The position numbers and the translations under genes were made by a program. Below are positions 8,487 through 17,811 of a DNA stretch of 64,000 nucleotides, in pieces. Below the pieces are notes generated by a model, which was given only the letters and a program-made list of their open reading frames with translations, did no database searches and was not told where the DNA came from. The DNA comes from Bacteroidales bacterium (GTDB taxonomy: Bacteria; Bacteroidota; Bacteroidia; Bacteroidales; UBA932): positions 1 to 64,000 of the forward strand of contig JAFSPG010000018.1 in NCBI GenBank assembly GCA_017443025.1, written 5' to 3'. Each line of letters opens with the position of its first letter. Positions within the stretch are counted from its first letter, which is position 1.

Positions 8487-9851
8487 ATGAGAAAACTCTC
8501 CCTTATCATCCTGCTCGCGGCGGCATTTGCCCGCTGCTCCGGAAGCGGGGCGCCTCAGTGTACCCCCTACGACGCAAAAAAGACACTCACCGACGAAAAA
8601 ATGGAGTGGTTCGACGATGCGAAACTTGGAATTTTCATCCACTGGGGAATATATGCGGTCGATGGCGTAGGAGAGAGCTGGTCCTTCTTCAACAAACATA
8701 TTTCCCATAAGGATTATATGGCTCAGGCAGAGCGCTTTACGGCCTCCCGGTACGAGCCTGAAGAATGGGCGGATCTTATTGCAAGAAGCGGGGCCAAATA
8801 CACCGTCATCACCTCCAAACACCACGACGGAGTAGCCCTTTGGGATACTCGCGCGGACAAGAAAAGCATCCCGGAACTATCCCCCGCCTGCCGCGACGTC
8901 CTTACGCCGTTCGTGGATGCCGTAAAGGCCAAAGGACTTAAACTCGGCCTTTATTATTCCCTTATTGACTGGTCCCATCCCGATTATCCGAACTACGAGC
9001 GCGACGGAGTGCCGAGATATGAAATCCCGGAAGACCCGGCCAGATGGCAGAAATTCCTGGACTTCGACAACGCCCAGCTGAACGAGCTTATCGAGGCTTA
9101 TAACCCCGACCTCTGGTGGTTTGACGGCGACTGGGAACAGAGCGCAGAAACCTGGAAGGCCGGTGAGCTGACAGCCAAGCTGCGCAAACGTAATCCAAAG
9201 GTCATAATCAATTCACGCATACAGGGTTACGGCGATTACGGAACACCCGAAATAGGAGTCCCCGTCGTCCGTCCGGCCGACCGTTACTGGGAGCTTTGCT
9301 ATACGATCAACGACTCCTGGGGATTCCAGCACAGAGACGTCAATTTCAAGAGCCCGATGATGGTTCTGAAGACTCTTGTGGACTGCATCAGCAACGGCGG
9401 AAATCTGCTCCTTGACATCGGTCCGAGAGAAGACGGAACCATCCCGGCCGAGGAAGTTGAAGTACTCGAAGAACTCGGACGCTGGACCGGTAAACACGCC
9501 GAGGCGGTTTACGGCACCCGCGCCGGAATTCCGGGCGAACACGTGAAGGCCTACACCAGCGTCAACTCCACAGCGGACATCCTCTATATCTATCTGACTT
9601 ACAAGCCTGTAGGCCCGATTGAAATCAAGGGGCTCGTCGACAATATCAAGCGCATCCGCGTAGTCGGTGACGGACGCGAACTCAAGTGGAAAGTTTACAA
9701 CAAACTCTCCTGGACAGACGTCCCCGGCCTGGTCGAAATCGATGTCCCGGAGTCCGCCCTCGACAGCGCAATAACCGTCCTTGCCGTCGAGACCGACGGC
9801 CCCATCCGCCTTTACCGTGGCTCCGGTCAAGTCATGACCATGGGCAACTAA
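8487..9851 (+). CDS. GH29 alpha-L-fucosidase, exported
   Basis: Removes alpha-linked L-fucose from glycans by a retaining mechanism. The N-terminus (RKLSLIILLAAAFARCSGSG) is a signal peptide with a Cys in lipobox-like position, although Arg at -1 is unusual, so lipidation is uncertain. Family hallmarks are DAKLGIFIHWGIYAV (about residue 50), SKHHDGVALWDT (about 111) and LWWFDGDWE (209-217), where Asp213 fits the nucleophile. At 454 aa it has the catalytic TIM barrel plus a short beta-sandwich. It sits 9 nt after purA and is followed by a terminator. Substrates could be host mucin or plant glycans. Confidence 0.9.
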   Translation: MRKLSLIILLAAAFARCSGSGAPQCTPYDAKKTLTDEKMEWFDDAKLGIFIHWGIYAVDGVGESWSFFNKHISHKDYMAQAERFTASRYEPEEWADLIARSGAKYTVITSKHHDGVALWDTRADKKSIPELSPACRDVLTPFVDAVKAKGLKLGLYYSLIDWSHPDYPNYERDGVPRYEIPEDPARWQKFLDFDNAQLNELIEAYNPDLWWFDGDWEQSAETWKAGELTAKLRKRNPKVIINSRIQGYGDYGTPEIGVPVVRPADRYWELCYTINDSWGFQHRDVNFKSPMMVLKTLVDCISNGGNLLLDIGPREDGTIPAEEVEVLEELGRWTGKHAEAVYGTRAGIPGEHVKAYTSVNSTADILYIYLTYKPVGPIEIKGLVDNIKRIRVVGDGRELKWKVYNKLSWTDVPGLVEIDVPESALDSAITVLAVETDGPIRLYRGSGQVMTMGN

Positions 9852-9897
9852 CTTCGCTCGTGGCGCGATAATTTCTGATTAATAACGCGATTTCACG

Positions 9898-9934
9898 ATT
9901 CGGTCTCCCGGCACTCTGGGAGGCCGAATTTTTT
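9898..9934 (+). terminator. Rho-independent terminator after the purA-fucosidase transcript
   Basis: A 12-bp stem (9898-9909 with 9918-9929, one G-U pair) and an 8-nt loop are followed by a T run. It separates the fucosidase gene from the dcw promoter. Confidence 0.85.
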
Positions 9935-9950
9935 GATTGTTAATTATTTT

Positions 9951-9990
9951 GTGGAAAAATTTGTAAAAAAGTGGAAGAAAGTGGAAAAAT
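9951..9990 (+). promoter_or_regulatory. Putative MraZ operator: GTGGA repeats at exact 10-nt period
   Basis: GTGGA occurs at 9951, 9971 and 9981, with a degenerate TTGTA at 9961, so four sites fall on a strict 10-nt grid ending 5 nt before the -7 box. Known MraZ operators in other phyla consist of TGGGN-type repeats with the same 10-nt period upstream of mraZ. Autoregulation of the dcw operon here is inferred from that similarity. Confidence 0.7.
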
Positions 9991-9995
9991 TTATT

Positions 9996-10003
9996 TACCT
10001 TTG
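9996..10003 (+). promoter_or_regulatory. -7 box of the dcw operon promoter
   Basis: TACCTTTG matches TAnnTTTG exactly, 27 nt before the mraZ ATG and just downstream of the GTGGA repeats. Confidence 0.65.
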
Positions 10004-10030
10004 TCCCTGCGTGAATGAAAAGATTATAAA

Positions 10031-10489
10031 ATGAACCACTCAGCTTTCATAGGTGATTATAGCGCTAAGGTCGACGACAAAGGAAGACTGGTCTTCCCCT
10101 CCGACCTCAAATGCTCAGTTAACGGCGACTCTGAGCCTAAGTTCGTCGTTCACAAAGACATATACCAGGACTGCCTAGAGGTTTATACCTTCGAGGACTG
10201 GCAGGAAATGGCAGACAGCGTTCTGAGCAAGCTGGATTTATTCAATCCTACTCACGCAAACTTCTGGAGGAAGTATATGCAGGACAGCGCAGTGGTCTCT
10301 CCGGATCCCAAGCTCGGCCGCATACTCATCCCCAACAATCTCAAGGAAATGGTTGGTCTGACCAAGGACGTGATATTTGCGGGTAAAGGATTCAAGATTG
10401 AAATCTGGGATGCGGGCAGATACCGCGACCAGGAAATGTCTGTCATCGATTACCAATCTCTCGCCCAAGGCCTTTCTCAGAAGAGATAA
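10031..10489 (+). CDS. mraZ: Transcriptional regulator MraZ
   Basis: A DNA-binding ring protein of the AbrB/SpoVT type that controls the dcw cluster. Two tandem ~75-residue MraZ repeats are visible: the first carries GDYSAKVDDKGRLVFPSDL, the second VSPDPKLGRILIPNNLKEM. The 152-aa length is normal. It is the first gene of the operon, directly downstream of its likely operator. Its stop codon overlaps an unusually strong AAGGAGG (10488-10494) that serves rsmH. Confidence 0.96.
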   Translation: MNHSAFIGDYSAKVDDKGRLVFPSDLKCSVNGDSEPKFVVHKDIYQDCLEVYTFEDWQEMADSVLSKLDLFNPTHANFWRKYMQDSAVVSPDPKLGRILIPNNLKEMVGLTKDVIFAGKGFKIEIWDAGRYRDQEMSVIDYQSLAQGLSQKR

Positions 10490-10494
10490 GGAGG
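10488..10494 (+). promoter_or_regulatory. Strong Shine-Dalgarno for rsmH
   Basis: AAGGAGG ends 7 nt before the rsmH ATG. Nearly all other starts in this window lack such a motif, as expected for Bacteroidetes, so this site stands out. Confidence 0.7.
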
Positions 10495-10501
10495 GCCTCA
10501 G

Positions 10502-11419
10502 ATGAGCGACTATCATATCCCCGTGCTGCTTGACAGAAGTGTCGAGGCGCTCATCACCGACCCGTCAGGATTATACATTGATGCTACTTTCGGAGGCGGC
10601 GGCCATACCGCAGAAATCCTTTCCCGCCTGACCGGAAAAGGGAGCGTTATTGCCTTCGACCGCGACGCTGATGCGATACTGAACAAACCGGACGACTCTC
10701 GTCTACACTTGATACACAATAACTTCCGCTTCGTGCGGAATTATCTGACTCTTCTCGCGCGCGAGGAGGGCCTGCCCGAAAAAGCCTGTGGAGTACTGGC
10801 TGACCTTGGTGTCTCTTCACACCAGTTCGACACTCCCGGGCGCGGGTTCTCGTTCAGGTTCGACACTCCGCTGGACATGCGGATGAGCCAGGACGCTCCT
10901 GTCAGTGCAGCCGATATCGTAAACACCTACGATGCAGAGTCGCTCTCAAGGATACTTCGCCTCTACGGCGAAGTTCAGGGGGCCGGCAGGATGGCCGGGC
11001 TAATTGTTTCCGCGCGTGCGCGCACGCCGCTGCGCACGACGGGCGACCTCGACAAGGCCATCGCGCCGATGCTCCCGAAGCAGGCGGAGCACAAGGCTCT
11101 CGCAAAGGTATATCAGGCGCTCCGCATCGAGGTAAACCAGGAGATGCGTGCGCTGGAGAAGTTCCTTGAGGCAATGCCTCACGTAATCGCCCCCGGCGGA
11201 AGGCTGGTGGTCATCACCTACCACTCCCTCGAGGACAGGATGGTGAAGAACTTCATCAAGACCGGTAACGTGGACGGAGAAATGAAGAAGGACGTTTTCG
11301 GCCGCGCCGAGGTGCCTTTCGAGGCTCTCGACAGAAAGGCAGGGGTGCCTACGGAAGAGGAGATTGCCGGCAACACCCGCGCGCGCAGCGCAAAGTTGAG
11401 AACAGCTGTAAAACTTTAG
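10502..11419 (+). CDS. rsmH: 16S rRNA (cytosine-1402-N4)-methyltransferase
   Basis: Methylates N4 of C1402 in the ribosomal P-site region. The N-terminus YHIPVLLDRSVEAL and the SAM-binding stretch IDATFGGGGHTAEIL (about residue 21) are diagnostic, as are LGVSSHQFDTPGRGFSF and DTPLDMRM. The C-terminal VVITYHSLEDRMVKNFIK is also typical. Its 305 aa is normal length. It is the second gene of the dcw operon and is followed 3 nt later by ftsL. Confidence 0.97.
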   Translation: MSDYHIPVLLDRSVEALITDPSGLYIDATFGGGGHTAEILSRLTGKGSVIAFDRDADAILNKPDDSRLHLIHNNFRFVRNYLTLLAREEGLPEKACGVLADLGVSSHQFDTPGRGFSFRFDTPLDMRMSQDAPVSAADIVNTYDAESLSRILRLYGEVQGAGRMAGLIVSARARTPLRTTGDLDKAIAPMLPKQAEHKALAKVYQALRIEVNQEMRALEKFLEAMPHVIAPGGRLVVITYHSLEDRMVKNFIKTGNVDGEMKKDVFGRAEVPFEALDRKAGVPTEEEIAGNTRARSAKLRTAVKL

Positions 11420-11422
11420 GGT

Positions 11423-11764
11423 ATGAAGTACGTCAAAAAATTTTTTTCAGCGCTCATCGGCGGGTTTAAGGCCATACTGATGGGTCAGCTCCTGCTGAAG
11501 CTGAAAATCGAACGTTTCTTCATCCACATCCTCTACACCTTCCTGATGTTCTGGCTTGCCATCCTCTGCAGCATGATGGTCCAGAACACGCTGGTGGAAA
11601 TTGAAAAGAACAAAGCCATCATCTCCGAGATGAAGATCTACCACGCGCAGAAAACCCTTCAGCTCGTGAAGATGGGAAGGCTCGAAACGGTGGAGCAGCA
11701 GCTCTCCCGCCGCGGCTCCAAGGTAGCCAGCCCCGAGAAACCGGCCGTAACGATTGAACAGTAG
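11423..11764 (+). CDS. ftsL: FtsL-like divisome protein
   Basis: A 113-aa bitopic membrane protein in the ftsL position between rsmH and ftsI. It has a basic cytoplasmic N-terminus, one transmembrane segment (about residues 33-53, FIHILYTFLMFWLAIL) and a charged region likely to form a coiled coil (VEIEKNKAIISEMKIYHAQK), ending in a short tail. This is the FtsL-like form seen in Bacteroidetes, expected to bridge FtsQ and the FtsW/FtsI synthase. Assignment rests on size, topology and position rather than strong sequence motifs. Confidence 0.85.
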   Translation: MKYVKKFFSALIGGFKAILMGQLLLKLKIERFFIHILYTFLMFWLAILCSMMVQNTLVEIEKNKAIISEMKIYHAQKTLQLVKMGRLETVEQQLSRRGSKVASPEKPAVTIEQ

Positions 11765-11773
11765 CCAAAGGCA

Positions 11774-13753
11774 ATGGAAGAGAAGAACACAAAAACCGCC
11801 AGAAAGGTTTACATAATCTACCTGCTATATCTCATAGCGGGAGTCGTTCTTCTGCTCAGGCTCATCCAGATACAGCTCACTTACGAGCCCAATCCGAAGC
11901 TGAACAAATACTTCCATCCCAAAATCCGGAAAGAAATCCTCAACCCCGACCGCGGAGCCATCCTCTCGCATGACGGCCGTCTCCTGGCGATGTCTCTTCC
12001 CTTCTATCAGGTGTACATGGACTGCACCGTAATGAAAGGCAGCTACGCCGAGGACAAGAAAAACGGAGCCCAGAAGGAAGCTCTCTGGATGAGCAAGGCC
12101 GACACCCTCTCCCGCGAGCTTGCCGCCCTATACGGCGACCACTCCGCAAAATGGTACTACGAGCTGATAAAGAACGGCCGCGAAAACGGAAGGCAATACG
12201 TAAAGATCGGACATATCATCGATTACGACACCCGTAAGAAGGTCAAGTCCTTCCACCTTTTCAACGAGCCGTCCAACAAGGGAGGATACATCGAGGAAGT
12301 CATAGACACCCGCCAGTATCCCTACGGAAGCCTTGCAAGAAGGACTATCGGTTACGTAAAGAACAACCGCGAGAGCAACAACATCGGCCTCGAAGGCAAA
12401 TTCGACTACTGGCTCCACGGCACCGACGGATACTTCTGGACCAAAATCACCGACGGCAACAAGAAGATACAGGATTTCGACAGCACTTCCCGCGCCCCCA
12501 TGCGCGGATATGACCTCCGCACCACCATCAACATCGACATCCAGGACATCGCCGACAAGGCTATGCGTAACAGCATGAATCTCAATCCCAACATTTACGG
12601 CGGATGTATGGTAATCATGGAGGTTGAAACAGGTGCAATCCGGGCGATGGTCAATCTCCTCCGCGACGACAAGACCGGCCACCTCGGCGAAAGCATCAAC
12701 TTCGCGGTGACCAAGGCCGGCGAACCTGGCTCCGTATTCAAGTCCACCACCTTGATGAGCCTTCTGGAAGATGGTTTCGTGACCATCGACCAGGAAATCC
12801 CCAACAACGGCGGACAGGTCCCCGGATACGAGAAGCGTTTCGGCGTCGACAGATACATAACCAACTACGAAAGACGCTCCGACAAGAAGACAATACCGAT
12901 TCGCCACGCTCTCGAGATTTCATCGAACTACGCCTTCCGTTACCTTGCTCTCAAGTACTACGGAAGCGAGCCCAAGAAGATGATAGAGAAACTCTATCGC
13001 TACAAGCTCGGCGACGAGCCGATGGTATTCGACATCGGCGGCCTTGCCTCTCCCGTTCTGCCCAATCCCGAGAACAAGAAATACTGGAGCGACACCGACC
13101 TTCCTTCGGTAGCCATCGGCTACACCGTCAAGGAAACGCCACTGCACATCCTCACCTTCTACAACGCCATCGCAAACGGCGGAAGGATGATGAAGCCATA
13201 TCTGGTTGAGAGCATAGAGCGGGGAGTTACCGTAGAAAAGCAGTTCTACCCCACCGTTCTCAACGGAAGCATCTGCTCCAGAAGAGTGGCCGACACCCTG
13301 CGCTCCGCACTCCGCGGAGTAGTAGCCAACCCCAGAGGAACCGGTCACAATGTATTCTTCGATGCCAAACTCCCTGTCGCCGGCAAAACCGGTACGGCCC
13401 AGATGGTAATCGAGAAGAAATTCGCCCCGGGCGGAAAACCTGTCCGAGAGGTCAACGGCAAGAGGCAGTACCAGGCTACTTTCGTAGGCTTCTTCCCTTA
13501 CGACAAACCCAAATACAGCATAATATCCACGATGTACACGGTGCCGGTGGCGGTAAGCGATGCGGTTTACGGCGGAAACAACCCGGCCCGCGCCATCAGG
13601 GAGGTGGTGGACAGGCTCTACGCCATGGACCCCACGTTCAGGAGCGAAGTCCGGAAGACCGGCCACGTTCCGACGCTTGAAGACATCAAACAGGCAGACA
13701 CCCTTGCAATTACAAAGCAGATTGATGAGAACGATAGAGGAAATACTGAGTAA
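11774..13753 (+). CDS. ftsI: Septal peptidoglycan transpeptidase PBP3
   Basis: Cross-links septal peptidoglycan with FtsW. It has one N-terminal transmembrane anchor (about residues 12-30, YIIYLLYLIAGVVLLLRL), a pedestal domain and the penicillin-binding transpeptidase domain with Ser320 in SVFK, S383-S384-N385, and K538-T539-G540. The catalytic set is complete. The 659-aa protein ends about 75 residues after the last core strand with RSEVRKTGHVPTLED and shows no PASTA domain, which I recall being present in many Bacteroidetes homologues. It overlaps the murE start by 29 nt. Confidence 0.96.
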   Translation: MEEKNTKTARKVYIIYLLYLIAGVVLLLRLIQIQLTYEPNPKLNKYFHPKIRKEILNPDRGAILSHDGRLLAMSLPFYQVYMDCTVMKGSYAEDKKNGAQKEALWMSKADTLSRELAALYGDHSAKWYYELIKNGRENGRQYVKIGHIIDYDTRKKVKSFHLFNEPSNKGGYIEEVIDTRQYPYGSLARRTIGYVKNNRESNNIGLEGKFDYWLHGTDGYFWTKITDGNKKIQDFDSTSRAPMRGYDLRTTINIDIQDIADKAMRNSMNLNPNIYGGCMVIMEVETGAIRAMVNLLRDDKTGHLGESINFAVTKAGEPGSVFKSTTLMSLLEDGFVTIDQEIPNNGGQVPGYEKRFGVDRYITNYERRSDKKTIPIRHALEISSNYAFRYLALKYYGSEPKKMIEKLYRYKLGDEPMVFDIGGLASPVLPNPENKKYWSDTDLPSVAIGYTVKETPLHILTFYNAIANGGRMMKPYLVESIERGVTVEKQFYPTVLNGSICSRRVADTLRSALRGVVANPRGTGHNVFFDAKLPVAGKTGTAQMVIEKKFAPGGKPVREVNGKRQYQATFVGFFPYDKPKYSIISTMYTVPVAVSDAVYGGNNPARAIREVVDRLYAMDPTFRSEVRKTGHVPTLEDIKQADTLAITKQIDENDRGNTE

Positions 13754-15149
13754 GGCCAGCGACATCACGGCCGATTCCCGTAAAGTGATTCCCGGTGCGG
13801 TATTCGTTGCCGTCCCGGGCTTCAGCATCGACGGGCACGACTTCATTGGCGACGCCATTGCCAAGGGCGCCGCTGCAGTCGTATATGAGCGTGACGAAGC
13901 ACTCGCCGGGCTCGACAAGGGGGACACAGCCTTCTTCAAGGTGGAATCCTCCCGCAGGGCCCTCGCCGAAATGGCCTCGGCCTTCTTCGGCCATCCTTCA
14001 CGCAAGCTCAAGCTTACGGTCATTACCGGAACAAACGGCAAAACAACTACCGTAACCCTCCTCTACAAGCTGTTCATGGACCTCGGCTACAACTGCGGGC
14101 TCCTTTCCACCATCGCCAACTACGTTGGCAAGAAGCAGCTTGAAACGACCAATACCACCTCCGACCCAGTCACCACCAACAGGCTTTTGGCCCAGATGGT
14201 TGACGAAGGCTGCGAGTACTGCTTCATGGAGGCCAGCTCAATCGGAATCGAGCAGGACAGGGTAACCGGTCTCGACTTCGACGTAGCCATCTTCTCGAAC
14301 CTCACCCACGACCATCTCGACTATCACAAGACCTTCGCCGAATATCTCCGCTGCAAGAAACTGCTCTTCGACCGCCTGCCGAAAGAGGCCGTAGCCCTGA
14401 TAAACACCGACGACAAGAACGGCCCAGTGATGGTACAGAATACAGCGGCAAAGGTTGTCACCTACGCCCTGCAGAGGGCGGCCGACCACCGCTGCAAGAT
14501 TCTGGAGGAGAGCTTCGACGGAATGTTGCTCCGCATAGACGACACTGATATCTGGACGCGCCTGATTGGCCATCACAATGCATATAACCTCCTGGCCATT
14601 TACTCTGCAGCCCTCGCTCTCGGCGCGAACCGCGACGAAGTGCTCGTAGCCCTAAGCCGCCTCGAGTCCGCAAAAGGCCGCCTTGAAGTAATGCACGGCC
14701 CGAAGAACATTTCGGTAATTCTCGACTATGCGCACACCCCCGACGCCCTCGACAACGTGCTAAAGACATTGCGAGACATTGCCCCCGGCGAGCAGCTCGT
14801 GTGCGTGTTCGGCTGCGGCGGCGACCGCGACCGCAGCAAGCGCCCCGAGATGGCGGCAGTGGCGGAGAAGTACGCCGACCGCATCATCGTAACCTCCGAC
14901 AACAGCCGCAGTGAGAAGACCGAAGACATCCTGGAAGAAATCCGCGGAGGATTCTCCACAAAAGGCCTGGCTAAGGCGCTTTTCATCGCCGACCGTCGTG
15001 AGGCCATACGCACAGCCATAATTACAGCCCCTGAGGGAGCAGCCATACTTCTCGCCGGAAAGGGCCACGAAACATACCAGATTATCGGAAAGGAGAAATT
15101 CCATTTCGATGAAAGGGAAATAACCGAAGAGATTTTCAAGAGCTTATGA
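13725..15149 (+). CDS. murE: UDP-MurNAc-tripeptide synthetase
   Basis: Adds the third amino acid, expected meso-diaminopimelate, to UDP-MurNAc-dipeptide. ATG 13725 gives RTIEEILSKASDITADSRK, the normal MurE N-terminus; upstream frame is ftsI overlap. The ATP loop is GTNGKTTT (from Gly102), and the central domain has TNTTSDPVTTN. The family's third-residue selectivity motif DNPR appears here as D392-N393-S394-R395, keeping the Arg associated with mDAP but replacing Pro by Ser. 474 aa. It overlaps mraY by four bases (ATGA), indicating translational coupling. Confidence 0.95.
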   Translation: MRTIEEILSKASDITADSRKVIPGAVFVAVPGFSIDGHDFIGDAIAKGAAAVVYERDEALAGLDKGDTAFFKVESSRRALAEMASAFFGHPSRKLKLTVITGTNGKTTTVTLLYKLFMDLGYNCGLLSTIANYVGKKQLETTNTTSDPVTTNRLLAQMVDEGCEYCFMEASSIGIEQDRVTGLDFDVAIFSNLTHDHLDYHKTFAEYLRCKKLLFDRLPKEAVALINTDDKNGPVMVQNTAAKVVTYALQRAADHRCKILEESFDGMLLRIDDTDIWTRLIGHHNAYNLLAIYSAALALGANRDEVLVALSRLESAKGRLEVMHGPKNISVILDYAHTPDALDNVLKTLRDIAPGEQLVCVFGCGGDRDRSKRPEMAAVAEKYADRIIVTSDNSRSEKTEDILEEIRGGFSTKGLAKALFIADRREAIRTAIITAPEGAAILLAGKGHETYQIIGKEKFHFDEREITEEIFKSL

Positions 15150-16444
15150 TTTACCATCTGTTCCAAGCACTCCAGGACTGGGATATCCCGGGAGCGGGTT
15201 TGATGACATACCTTTCGTTCAGGGCGATGCTGGCTGCAGTACTGTCGATGGCCATCGCGCTGTTCGCAGGCAAAAAGATTATCCGCTTCCTGCAGAAAAA
15301 GCAGATAGGAGAGACTATCCGCGACCTCGGGCTCGAAGGCCAGCTAAGCAAGAAAGGCACCCCCACGATGGGCGGAATCATCATAATCATAGCCATTGCC
15401 GGAACTGCCCTTCTAATTTGCGACCTTACTAGCATATATGCCCTTCTGTTGATTTTCACCACCCTCTGGTGCGGAGCAATCGGCCTGCGCGACGACTATA
15501 TCAAGGTTTTCAAGCATAACAAGGAAGGAATGAGCGGCAAGACCAAAATCATCCTCCAGGTTATTCTCGGCCTGATAATAGGCCTCACGGTATGGCAGAG
15601 CAACGATATCGTCATCCGCGGCAAGATGGACAGCGAGACCGGAACCGTTTATGTCAACAGCAGCGGCGAACTCTCCCCCAACGCCGACATCATGGTCGAA
15701 AACCATCGCTGGTCTGACGTCAACGTCGTTAAAACCACAAAGACCACAATACCCTTCGTAAGCAGCCACGAGTTCGATTACAGGAGTCTTTCTCCCTTCG
15801 GAGGCAGCATGGGATGGTATGCCAAGTGGGCCATCTATGTGCTGATGATAGTCTTTGTAATCACGGGCTGCTCGAACGGCACCAACCTCACCGACGGGAT
15901 GGACGGCCTCGCGGCCGGCACTTCGGCCATAGTAGGCGTGGTGCTCGGCGTCCTGGCCTGGCTCAGCGGCAACATAATCGATTCGCAGTACCTCAACATA
16001 ATGTACATACCCGGAGCGGGAGAAGTGGCAGTATTCATGTCGGCCTTCGTAGGAGCCCTCATAGGCTTCCTCTGGTACAATTCCTATCCGGCACAGGTCT
16101 TTATGGGAGATACGGGCAGCCTTACCATAGGAGGCATCATCGGAGTTTCCGCCATCCTCGTACGAAAGGAGCTTCTGCTCCCCCTGCTGTGCGGGATTTT
16201 CTTCGTGGAAAGCCTTTCGGTGATTATCCAAAGATTCTGGTTCAAGCGTACACGTATCAAGTATGGCGAAGGACAAAGGGTATTCAAGATGTCGCCGCTG
16301 CATCACCATTTCCAGAAGGAAGGTATTCCGTCGATCATCCAGAAACCCAAAAACGCAATTCCCGAGGCAAAAATCGTAACCCGTTTCTGGATTATAGGCC
16401 TTCTCCTCGGAGTCGCGACCTTGGCATTGTTGAAAGTCAGATAA
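15146..16444 (+). CDS. mraY: Phospho-MurNAc-pentapeptide transferase
   Basis: Transfers phospho-MurNAc-pentapeptide to undecaprenyl phosphate, forming lipid I at the inner membrane. About ten hydrophobic segments are present. Signature motifs include KKGTPTMGG, GLRDDYIKVF (the Asp pair near residue 115), NLTDGMDGLAAG (about 248) and SPLHHHFQKEG near the C-terminus. At 432 aa it is longer than the ~360 of E. coli because of an extracytoplasmic insert (about residues 150-215), as usual in Bacteroidetes. It lies between murE (4-nt overlap) and murD (18-nt gap). Confidence 0.97.
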   Translation: MIYHLFQALQDWDIPGAGLMTYLSFRAMLAAVLSMAIALFAGKKIIRFLQKKQIGETIRDLGLEGQLSKKGTPTMGGIIIIIAIAGTALLICDLTSIYALLLIFTTLWCGAIGLRDDYIKVFKHNKEGMSGKTKIILQVILGLIIGLTVWQSNDIVIRGKMDSETGTVYVNSSGELSPNADIMVENHRWSDVNVVKTTKTTIPFVSSHEFDYRSLSPFGGSMGWYAKWAIYVLMIVFVITGCSNGTNLTDGMDGLAAGTSAIVGVVLGVLAWLSGNIIDSQYLNIMYIPGAGEVAVFMSAFVGALIGFLWYNSYPAQVFMGDTGSLTIGGIIGVSAILVRKELLLPLLCGIFFVESLSVIIQRFWFKRTRIKYGEGQRVFKMSPLHHHFQKEGIPSIIQKPKNAIPEAKIVTRFWIIGLLLGVATLALLKVR

Positions 16445-16462
16445 TTTTAGAGTAGTCAGATA

Positions 16463-17800
16463 ATGAAGATTGTAGTGTTGGGCGGGGCAGAGAGCGGTGT
16501 CGGAGCCGCAGTCCTCGCAAAAGTGAAAGGATTTGACGTTTTCCTCTCAGACAGGGGAACGATAGAGGAAAAATATCTCGAGACCTTGCGCAAATGGGAT
16601 ATTCCCTTCGAGCAGGGCTCTCACAGCGAAGATATTATCCTCGGGGCGGATGAAGTAATCAAGAGCCCCGGTATCCCCTCGTCAGCCCCCATCGTCAGGA
16701 AGATAGAAGACAATGGAATTAAAATCATCTCGGAAATCGAGTTTGCAGGCCGCTACGACAAAGCCCGCAAGATCTGCATTACCGGCTCGAACGGCAAGAC
16801 GACCACCACCTCCCTTATCTACTACCTCCTGCAGCAAGCCGGCCTCAACGTCGGGCTCGGCGGCAATATCGGAATGAGCTACGCATATCAGGTGGCAACT
16901 TGCAACTACGACTACTACGTCCTCGAAATCAGCAGCTTCCAACTGGACAACTGCTATGACTTCAGGCCTGATATCGCCATCATCACCAACATCACCCCCG
17001 ACCACCTCGACCGCTACGACTACAAGATGGAGAATTACGTCCGCGCCAAATTCCGTATTATCCAGAATCTTCGCCCAGAAGACTGCTTCATCTTCGACTC
17101 CGACGACGAAATCACCGTAGGCCACCTCAGCAACATCATCACCAAGGCCAAGATGCTGCCTTTCACCCAGAAGGGCGAAGTCGAGCAGGGCGCCTTCCTG
17201 AAGGACGACCATATCGTGGTCCGCTACGAACAGGACGAATGCGACCTCTACCTCGAGGAACTTGCCCTCGGCGGAAAACACAATATCTACAACTCGATGG
17301 CAGCCGCCCTTGCCGCAAAGGCTTCGGGCATCGACAACAAAGTCATCCGCAATGCCCTCGAGACCTTCCAGCCCATCGAGCACAGGCTTGAGCCGGTGCT
17401 CAGCGTAGGCGGAGTTATGTATATCAACGATTCCAAGGCCACAAATGTGGATTCAGCCTGGTACGCCCTTGAGTGCCAGAAGAGCCCGGTAGTGTGGATT
17501 GTCGGCGGCAAGGACAAAGGCAACGACTACAGCGTGCTCTACGACCTAGTCCGTGAAAAGGTCAAGGGCATCATCTGCATGGGAGTCGACAACGCCAAGT
17601 TGCATCAGTGCTTCGAAAGCATAGTTGGTACCGAAAACATTACCGACGCATTGTCAGCCGAGGAAGCTGTCCGCAAGGCAAGCGAGATGGCCGTCGACGG
17701 CGATGTCGTCCTCCTCAGCCCCTGCTGCGCCAGCTTCGACCTCTTCAAGAACTACGAAGACCGCGGAAAGAAATTCAAGGAGGCCGTAAGGAACCTTTAA
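16463..17800 (+). CDS. murD: UDP-MurNAc-alanine--D-glutamate ligase
   Basis: Adds D-glutamate to UDP-MurNAc-L-Ala. The N-terminal Rossmann part begins KIVVLGGAESGVGAA and the ATP loop is GSNGKTTTTSL (about residue 109). ITPDHLDRYD and the C-terminal YINDSKATNVDSAWYAL are typical of the family. 445 aa, normal. The following ftsW starts 11 nt after its stop codon. Confidence 0.97.
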   Translation: MKIVVLGGAESGVGAAVLAKVKGFDVFLSDRGTIEEKYLETLRKWDIPFEQGSHSEDIILGADEVIKSPGIPSSAPIVRKIEDNGIKIISEIEFAGRYDKARKICITGSNGKTTTTSLIYYLLQQAGLNVGLGGNIGMSYAYQVATCNYDYYVLEISSFQLDNCYDFRPDIAIITNITPDHLDRYDYKMENYVRAKFRIIQNLRPEDCFIFDSDDEITVGHLSNIITKAKMLPFTQKGEVEQGAFLKDDHIVVRYEQDECDLYLEELALGGKHNIYNSMAAALAAKASGIDNKVIRNALETFQPIEHRLEPVLSVGGVMYINDSKATNVDSAWYALECQKSPVVWIVGGKDKGNDYSVLYDLVREKVKGIICMGVDNAKLHQCFESIVGTENITDALSAEEAVRKASEMAVDGDVVLLSPCCASFDLFKNYEDRGKKFKEAVRNL

Positions 17801-17811
17801 AACTATCTAAG

